Of a DNA stretch of 13,256 nucleotides, positions 6,980 through 13,256 are shown piece by piece. Source of the DNA: Larix sibirica (lineage: Eukaryota; Streptophyta; Pinopsida; Pinales; Pinaceae); NCBI GenBank assembly GCA_004151065.3, contig NWUY0300029208.1:9031-22286 (forward strand), read 5' to 3'. How positions within the stretch are numbered: the stretch's first letter is position 1; the number at the start of each line of letters is the position of its first letter. The translations under genes and the position numbers were made by a program. A model generated the notes under the pieces. That model did not search any database and was not told the DNA's origin. It worked only from the letters and a program-made list of their open reading frames with translations.

Positions 6980-9592
6980 ACCATTGATTCATAAGTATAT
7001 AGTTGTGGATAGATAACATGGATACCTGTGAGCTTAGTTCTATTTTCTCATAAGGAGTTTCAATCATTTCAAAGAGGGAGTAAATGTGTAGAGCTTGTGA
7101 TGGGAAGGAGAAAAGGATTCCACGTTTGCATCCATCAATTTTATCCCTTCTTCTTAGTAATTCAAGGAATGCACACTTATTCTAAGTGTCTCGTCTCCTC
7201 TTCCTTAGATACAACATTCATGGTTTCTATAACCAAAGCTACATCCTTCTTATTTTCTACAACATTTTCTACTACTTGAACCTCTACTTCATCCAAATTT
7301 TTAGTTACAATTGGATTATCTCCTATATGTGTATCATTACAGATGCTTCCTATACTTGTAATAAAAGTATGAAAACATGCATTAGGGAAAATAATAGTTA
7401 CCATCAATTCATATTCTAGTGGTGATTCCTTGGTCACTCCATCCTCTTGCAACTCAATCCTTATGGTCAAAGTAGATGGGACAACAAAGGAAGTTACTAG
7501 TAAATTCTATTGGAACCTTTTTGACTGATGCTTCATACATTTCCTTGATTGGCTACAAATACAAGATTCTTTGCATGCATACAACTACAAACTTATTCTC
7601 CATCCATTCCTCCATATTAGGGACGCATTCATTGAATGTTGAAACTTCTTGCAAATTAACTACAATCTCTTCTTCTTGCATCTATGTTTCTACAATTTCC
7701 TCCACATAATCACCATCACCTTCTTTCGACATGCATTTATTGTCATGCTCTTTAATTACATATGCATCAACACAAGGGTATTATTATACTTATGTTGTTT
7801 TCAAAATCAATGTCCTTTCATTGTTTTTTCCTTTCTTCTTTTCTAATGATGATTAATAGACTTGGAATCCATCTTGATTATCTTCCTTATGTTCTCTTAC
7901 AACCTTAGTGTTGTTATTTATCCCTACATTGTTAGATGAAACAATGTTTCCTTTTGGACCCTCTTCTTTCTCTTCTACATCTTTGATTAATGTTGCATTT
8001 GTAACTCCCAGGGTTTCCTTCTCTCCCATTTCTCACCAACAAATACTATGGAAACATCATCATATCCATGTCCATCATCCCTATTCGGCCTTTTTCTCAT
8101 TCTCATGCTTGTCTTGGACATAGGTGTCTCTTCCTTCCTAATTAAAATTTACAACGGTGACATATTCATGGTTGTATTATGTTTCTATTTCCTTTGAGTC
8201 CATTTCTTCTTCAATTCCTTTATCTTCCTCTGCAACATTCTCTATTGTTGCAAGATTCCATCCCCTTATACTACAACATTCTCCAATGTTGTAGGGAATT
8301 TAACCATTGCTTCTATGCCTTTTTTATCAACATCAACTTTGAATGTGCCTTTAAAGTCCACAAATTCTCCATGATTGTATTCTCTTTCCTCCCTCGACAT
8401 GGGTGATAACTTGACCTTTGTTTCATATTCTACAATTTGGTTGCAATCTCTTATATGCTTGCAACACTTTTATTGTTCTATACTTGAAATATTTATTTTA
8501 ATAGTGCAATAGTCTTACCAATTTCCTCTTCTTCACTTGCAATAACAATATCATTGATTCTTTCTTCCTATATACATATGCGTTCACAAACATTAGACAT
8601 ATTAATTAAATCAAATTATCTCATGGGAATCCCCTCTAGGAATCCCCTCCTCATATGCACAAAAAATGATTTCAGTATCACCATTTTCCTCACTCTCTAA
8701 CAAGTATTCAAAATCCCATTATTCTTCATTTTCACTCATCTCATCCACCTAGAGATCTTCTTTCACCTCCTCTATGTAGAAGTTTTCTTCAACCTGCTCC
8801 ATGGTATCCAATATCACTAGAATTTTCTCTAATGTTTTCAAAGGGTTATCCTTCTCAATAAGCTTGTTTTTCTCCTTTAAAGTCTTCAAAGTTTTTCCCT
8901 TGCTACGGGTTTTCTCATCAGCTGACTTATATGGCCCCTTCTTTCTACTAGCTCCTTAGGCTAACTCCAAGGTTCTAATTTTACCATTAACCTTCTCAAC
9001 TTCTATAAGGACTCTTCCTCATGACATTATTCTACTAGTACTTCTAATGTTTCCACTTTTTTTGAATGCCATATTTACACTTGTAATGTGCATCCTTATC
9101 CCTTGAATTCATCACTCTACCCAACCCGATGGTTGGATATATACTTAAATTCTACTATCTTTTATTTAGTCAAACCTATTACAACATCTCTCCCTAGCTA
9201 TTACATCATTGGAAATATTATCCTCAAGATTTCCTTCACTACTCTAACCACAATTTCATTTGTTGGAGGTTCCATCAATGGTTTGTAGACTTTAAATATA
9301 CCCATCAATATTCAAAACCCTAGTGGGTTATCCTTTATATAATGAAATCAAAGCTTAAAGGAACTTCATCAAAAACATGTAGAAATTATATATTCGCACC
9401 ACTTCTTCTAGTCGACCTCAATGTGTAAAATTTCAACTTTTCAATAACATCCATTGAATTTTTGGTTGGAGTTGTTCATTTCCCGTCCTCTACAACTCCA
9501 CCCATCAAATAATGGAGTTGTTATAAAATGACAATGTCTACCTAGAAATCCTTCTCTTTACTAGATTTTCAATTTATAGCAATAATATTCTA
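6680..9592 (-). pseudogene. Decayed Glu/Lys-rich coding region of an older LTR element
   Basis: I do not recognise the protein. Read leftward on the minus strand, coding-like blocks appear in several frames. From about 9000 to 8600 one frame reads EKVNGKIRTLELA, stop, GASRKKGPYKSADEKTRSKG and on through a Lys/Glu-rich helix, with three stops, each one C-to-T change from Gln (TAA or TAG for CAA or CAG). A second block of about 60 codons (8032-7852) includes LIKDVEEKEEGPKG and KVVREHKEDNQDGFQ. A third (7470-7177) is a 97-codon open frame with EVEVQVVENVVENKKD. A fourth lies at 6979-6680 and is listed separately. Frameshifts separate the blocks. The position, just inside a probable primer-binding site, would suit a gag-type or accessory gene. 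No zinc knuckle, protease, reverse transcriptase or integrase motif is visible. Plus-strand open frames over 7028-8406 are shadows. Confidence 0.55.
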
Positions 9593-9604
9593 GTCTTGGT
9601 ACCA
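9593..9604 (-). promoter_or_regulatory. Possible primer-binding site (tRNA-iMet type)
   Basis: On the minus strand TGGTACCAAGAC (9604 to 9593) resembles the plant initiator-Met tRNA primer site TGGTATCAGAGC, although several positions differ or are shifted. It follows CCCCCACA and five further bases (TTAAG), the usual spacing after an LTR end. The match is imperfect and could be chance. Confidence 0.35.
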
Positions 9605-9609
9605 CTTAA

Positions 9610-9731
9610 TGTGGGGGTGAAACCTAGTTCACACCTCTCCCTTCTACAACTTTATCAACCACAACACAACTCTAACTAGAATTTCATTAACAAACTCAAG
9701 CATGCGCACAAACAAAAAGAAAACAACACAT
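9610..9731 (-). mobile_element. LTR 3' stub of an older element, interrupted by insertion
   Basis: If the primer-binding site at 9593-9604 is real, the sequence before it on the minus strand, ending in CA at 9610-9611, is the last 122 bases or so of that element's 5' LTR. Its upstream part is missing because the 9732-10789 LTR and its element begin at 9732. The rest of the older LTR would then lie beyond the right edge of the window. Confidence 0.35.
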
Positions 9732-9899
9732 TGTTGGATTTCTTAATTATACTAAGAGGGGGCTGAATCAGTATCATGCATAGATTTAAATAATTATGCA
9801 CCAATTCCTACTTAAATCACAACAATAAAAGACAATTGTGCACAGAGTATTTGGAAAGTAACTTTATATATATACAAAATTGGATTACATAGATAGATG

Positions 9900-10140
9900 G
9901 GAGACACCAATATCCAATGATGTGAGTACCAAATCACTCAAACACCAATATGATTGGGACACCAATCCCAAATGAAAGCACCAACTCACTAATTACATGC
10001 ACCAACATGTGAGGACGCCAATCCTCTATGCAAGCACCAACTTGTTGGTACAAGATCCAGCCTGTGAGGATACCAATCCTTTGCGCAAGCACCAACTTGT
10101 TGTGTTTAGGAACCAACCTGGGAGGAGACTACAATCTCCT
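9900..10140 (-). repeat. Array of 13 hairpins with a conserved TTGGTG loop
   Basis: In plus-strand notation the six-base loop is CACCAA or a close variant, and the flanks are self-complementary but differ each time: GGAGA/TATCC (9900-9915), GTGA/TCAC (9922-9937), TCAAA/TATGA (9938-9953), TTGGGA/TCCCAA (9954-9971), a weak AAG/CTC (9976-9987), ACATG/CATGT (9995-10010), GAGGA/TCCTC (10011-10026), CAAG/CTTG (10031-10044), CAAG/CCTG (10051-10064), GAGGA/TCCTT (10066-10081), CAAG/CTTG (10086-10099), AGG/CCT (10108-10119) and AGGAGA/TCTCCT (10123-10140). Loop centres are 16 to 22 bases apart, averaging near 19. Stems change in both arms together while the loop stays constant. On the sense (minus) strand the loop reads TTGGTG and the array begins about 27 bases after the TATA box. 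Confidence 0.85.
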
Positions 10141-10165
10141 TTCCTTGCCACATTCTACCACCCTG

Positions 10166-10175
10166 ATATATAAAA
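10166..10175 (-). promoter_or_regulatory. TATA box of the 9732-10789 LTR
   Basis: On the sense strand CTTTTATATATC gives a TATATA core (10167-10172). It lies between the palindrome-rich U3 and the hairpin array, where a Pol II LTR promoter is expected. Confidence 0.5.
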
Positions 10176-10258
10176 GTAGAAATCCTTCAATCACACTACC
10201 TTTTGATTTTCACCCACCGCTTCACACTTGTCTTGTTCATTGTTTCACTTTATTTTTT

Positions 10259-10497
10259 GCACACTTGTGTGCTCTACTTGAGTTATGTGCAACTACTATG
10301 CTTCTCTATCTATTTTGTACACTACTCCACTTATCGTGTTCTCTTCTTCAGTTTAGTGTACTGGCTCTCTTGCTATACATGCTTCTCTGATCTTGCTTCA
10401 CGCATTTTTTGCGTGCACTACTTCAACTATATATTCATTTCTGATAATATTCTGCACAATTAGATTTGTGCATTTACTAGGCACTCAGATTTGTGCA
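10259..10497 (-). repeat. U3 palindromes and direct repeats
   Basis: GCACAC-TT-GTGTGC (10259-10272) and CACGCA-ttttt-TGCGTG (10399-10415) are perfect 6 bp dyads. AGATTTGTGCA is repeated exactly at 10462 and 10487. Short GTGCA/TGCAC motifs recur throughout. They lie upstream of the TATA box on the sense strand, so they are candidate transcription-factor sites of the U3. Confidence 0.6.
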
Positions 10498-10789
10498 CTT
10501 GGCATGAACCATCCTCATCCTCTAAGTCCCAAAAATTTATTATCTACTTGGAATCTACGCACTCAATCAAATCTCCATTCTTACTTGATAGATAGTGAAA
10601 TAGATATATCACTTCCTATATTTATACAAATGTTGGGTCACTTCTTAGGCCGAAAAAATATTGCATGGTAAGACCAGCTCATCATGTTGATTGTATTCCT
10701 CCTTATTTTATGTCATAGATGACTTAACATGATGGTTGTAGTCCCACTTGTCTCTTAATGTCTTTGAAATCAATGACAACTTTCCAACA

Positions 10790-10928
10790 ATATCCCCCTT
10801 TAGCATTGATGTCAATGCCATTAAAAAACTAAACTCCCCCTAGATGCAATCTTTGTATCAAAATTGTACTCCCCCTATCAAAATTTAGGTTGTTTGTTAT
10901 CATATGTTTTTTTGCAATTCTCTCCCCC
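10790..10928 (-). promoter_or_regulatory. Primary polypurine tract and multiple upstream polypurine motifs
   Basis: On the minus strand TAAAGGGGGATAT (10802 to 10790) abuts the LTR start and is the likely plus-strand primer site. GGGGGAG then recurs at 10834-10840, 10869-10875 and 10922-10928, with a weaker GGGGAG near 11026. From memory, repeated polypurine tracts upstream of the 3' LTR are a hallmark of Sirevirus-type copia elements. Confidence 0.75.
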
Positions 10929-11004
10929 TTTGACATAAATGGAAAGGGGATATTTCTTTATCCTTATCTTCTGCAATTTTGGTGACAAATTTGCAATCTT
11001 ACAC
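10929..11004 (-). other. Untranslated spacer between broken gene and polypurine tracts
   Basis: A short non-coding stretch between the last readable codon of the coiled-coil pseudogene (TAA at 11007-11005) and the polypurine cluster. Nothing else was recognised in it. Confidence 0.4.
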
Positions 11005-13252
11005 TTACGCAACATGTGCAATTTTCTCCCCTTGGATTTGTGCTTCACTCAAGATTCTATCCTGCACAATTTCCATTGTCGCATTGTATCAGAAAATATC
11101 AAAGAATGATATTTTACGTTTTATTTTCTGCTTGTAGTGTTGTTGTCAACTTCTGTAGAGCTTCCTGTGCAGTTTCAACCTTCTCCTTCATTTATTCTTC
11201 TTTTCCCAATATTGCTTCCACTGCCTTCTCAATGGTAGACAATTTCAAAGTTTTTGTACATTCATTTACAGCTTCCATGAATTCCCCTTGTAGCTGTGCA
11301 AATTGTTCTTTGATCAGAAAGATTTCATCTTGTATTGGTTCAATACTGTTGGATATCCTCTGACGTTCATCTCAGATCTTGCTTACTTCCTGTTGTATTT
11401 CCTAGATTATCCCATTTTGGACATTTTTTTAACTATTGGTAGTATGGTCAAGATATCGTGCATATTTTTTTCTGACTCTTGAGAAATTAGTAGCTTCTGA
11501 TCCACTTCCTTGAGTTTTTCATCTGCAACCAACTTTCCCCATAGATGCACACTTACTTCATGTATTTTTCCACACTTTATCTCTAAGTTCCTAATATTTC
11601 CTACAACAATATTCATTCTTTCGCATTTTTGTTCTCACTTAGCTCTGACCTCTGGAGGTGTCCCTGGTTGTTGCTTTGTTACGAGTTCCTCAATTTTAAT
11701 ACAAAGTTCTTGAATAACTTCACCTATCTTGGTTACATTTTCTTCTACGGGGGCATCCTTTTCTATTTATACATCTGGTAGTGTATCACATACCTCCTCA
11801 ACTTCCTTATGTGATTTTGAATTCTTCTGTTGCATTTCCTCTACCTCCGTTTTCAACCTATATGTCTCTTGTGCAGTTTCTTCCTTCTCTGTTTGCATTT
11901 TTCGACATTCCTCCTGTAATGTTTAATATTTTCATTAAAAATTTTATACCATTCTACAGAGATAGATTCATGTTGTCCTCTAATTTCCTATGCAACAAAT
12001 GTATGTAATGCATGTAGCTCGTCTATGGGTAACTGTGAGAAGATCATTTCCACTTGACTTATTGCAAACGCTGATTATTGCATCTCTTGTGTGGCAAACA
12101 CAAGTGCTACTGCTGGAATCTTGAAATTTGTCGTGGTTATGTCATGTCCTTCATCTTTGTATCTGAATGTGCCTATGCACCGATCATGTGTTTTTCTGAG
12201 TGTGTCTATGCACTTCTTTGTCCATCTTCTTTCTTAGTCTTCATGAACATCTCATTTATTGTTGTGAACTCTTCTTCAACTTTTATGAATATCTCCTCTT
12301 GTTTTGTCACGAGATATTTCGTTTCCTCCTTCGTGGCCCCCTTCTCCATAATATCCTTAGTGACATTCTTTACCTCCAAGACAATTTGATCCATGGCATA
12401 TTCTCTCAAGACCCGAGTGGAACTAGGTTTGGATGATTTCCTCTTCTTTCTTGATGACTCCTCCACTTGTTCCTTTCCTATCCTTTTCTTTGTTTGCGCA
12501 ATCTACTCTGTAGTGTTAGGAAATATTTCTACGCTTCCTTTTTCTATGGAATTATCATGTGGTGGAGGGTTCTAGTGTATAGGCTTCTCCTATTTTGTGA
12601 CTTCTTCTTATTCTGTCAAAGTGATTCGCGATGCCGGATTCCAATCATTTATGATATGTGCAATGTCATCGTCGGAGCAGCAAAACATAGTAGGTAATCA
12701 ATGCTTTTGGGGATCCATTTTTTGCTTGTGCATAGATATGATGCATTACTATTTTGAAGCATGCAATTCCCTTGTATGGATCAATTATTCATGGTTTTAT
12801 GCATGGTGTATCATTTATGATAACCCTAATTTCTTCATTGTATAAAAAGAAATTAATGTTGTTTTCTACCTATTTGTGCTGGATTTTTGAGAAACACAAT
12901 TTTTTGTACCTTGCATTCAAGAATGGTTTCCTGTTTCTATAAAATAATTGGCTATCATTTGGATACTTCCATCCCACTAGCACAAGACATATTAACAACC
13001 AAGTGTAATGTAAAGGTGTACCTTTTTCTTGCATTTCCTGACAGTCAGTTAAAAACTCATTCAGGGTAAATGTTGACAGTTGAATTGAACTCCCTTCACT
13101 CATTATGTTGCAATAGTAATAATTGTTGCTAAGACTTGGTCCTACCAAATTTTCTGGAACATATTGCATGCTAGAACCTGAGCTACAAATCTCACAGCTT
13201 TGTCATATATGTGCGCGACTGCAAAAACCTCTACTTTCTCTTTGGGTTCCAT
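11005..13252 (-). pseudogene. Broken accessory (env-position) gene with long C-terminal coiled coil
   Basis: About 750 codons on the minus strand, between the absent pol region and the 3' LTR. It possibly starts at an ATG at 13252 (MEPKEKVEVFAVAHIYDKAV), shifts frame near 13150, then runs open from 13169 to 12870. That part has a hydrophobic patch WLLICLVLVGW (about 13001-12969). The same frame continues past a TAG to about 12680, where the reading shifts again to a block with CSDDDIAHIINDW. A basic RKKRKSSK, like a nuclear localisation signal, lies at 12451-12428. From about 12350 to 11005 the protein is Glu/Lys/Gln-rich with heptad character (for example KMQTEKEETAQETYRLKTEV), interrupted by frameshifts. 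Most stops are CAR-to-TAR. Sireviruses often carry an env-like coiled-coil gene here, but I see no signal peptide or clear membrane anchor, and the basic motif argues against a true envelope. Plus-strand open frames in this span are shadows. Confidence 0.65.
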
Positions 13253-13256
13253 ATTT

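Larger units (their letters stand above)
9732..10789 (-). mobile_element. 3' LTR of a Sirevirus-like Ty1/copia element, 1,058 bp
   Basis: The ends TGTTGGA (9732) and TCCAACA (ending 10789) are inverted repeats with the TG/CA termini of plant LTRs. On the minus strand the LTR is directly preceded by TAAAGGGGGATAT, a polypurine tract, so the sense strand is minus and this is the 3' LTR. Sense-strand order is a palindrome-rich U3 (10789 to about 10180), a TATA box (about 10170), a hairpin array (10140-9900), an AT-rich poly(A)-signal-like zone (about 9890-9850), and an end containing CAGCCCCCTCTTAG shortly before the terminus. That end motif is common in plant copia LTRs. Plus-strand open frames at 10028-10463 are antisense and not genes. 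The five bases outside the left end (cacat) do not match the right side, as expected when the right side is element interior. Confidence 0.8.

Noticed and set aside
7028-8406. Run of plus-strand open frames over the acidic relic
   Set aside because: Same shadow effect: the minus strand carries the Glu/Lys-rich coding pattern.
4800-9592. Reverse transcriptase, integrase or protease remnants
   Set aside because: I looked on both strands for the YVDD/YIDD box, the HHCC zinc finger and the DTG/DSG site, and found none. A translated search might still detect very decayed pieces.
10028-10463. Overlapping plus-strand open frames of 120 and 86 codons
   Set aside because: They lie wholly inside the LTR, antisense to its transcription, over hairpin repeats and U3. 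The products are low-complexity Leu/Cys/His/Phe-rich.
11016-12942. Many plus-strand open frames of 60-115 codons
   Set aside because: All are shadows of the minus-strand coiled-coil pseudogene. Glu/Lys/Gln codons read backwards give Ser/Phe/Leu/Cys-rich frames with few stops.

Overview
The window looks like intergenic DNA from a large, heavily methylated, repeat-rich plant genome, most likely a gymnosperm, though the species cannot be fixed from this sequence. It is AT-rich and poor in CpG outside one segment. Almost every coding trace is broken by stops and frameshifts, and there is one unresolved base (N) at 3099. I see no intact gene, no bacterial-type operon, no tRNA or rRNA and no CRISPR array. 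What can be read is a set of decayed relics: one host-gene fragment and at least three LTR-retrotransposon remnants.

Layout. 2-721 (+) is a decayed acidic coding sequence held in one frame for 239 codons. 732-805 is an inverted repeat. 1347-1996 (+) is a two-exon cytochrome P450 pseudogene (CYP704/CYP86-like) that keeps its intron but has lost the ExxR motif. 2440-3092 is a CpG-retaining, promoter-like or LTR-like segment. 3745-4799 (+) is a candidate LTR with a polypurine tract just upstream. 4800-6679 is largely unreadable. 6680-9592 (-) is a decayed Glu/Lys-rich coding region that follows a probable primer-binding site and an LTR stub (9593-9731). 9732-10789 (-) is a well-bounded 1,058 bp LTR. 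It is preceded on its sense strand by repeated polypurine tracts and by a broken gene of about 2.2 kb with a long coiled coil (11005-13252), an arrangement typical of Sirevirus-type Ty1/copia elements.

The most striking signal is a pair of hairpin arrays. In both the 9732-10789 LTR (sense = minus) and the 3760-4799 candidate LTR (sense = plus), a run of 11-13 short hairpins at a pitch of about 19-20 nt begins about 30 nt downstream of a TATA box. In sense orientation the six-nucleotide loop is usually TTGGTG or a close variant. The stems differ from hairpin to hairpin but remain self-complementary, including through G-U pairs. Both arrays end in the same 16-mer. This suggests a structured 5' leader in the element RNA, conserved between two otherwise diverged LTRs.

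The relics do not work together as a pathway. The 11005-13252 pseudogene, the polypurine tracts and the 9732-10789 LTR form the 3' end of one element, which appears to have inserted into the LTR of an older element whose remains run leftward from 9731.
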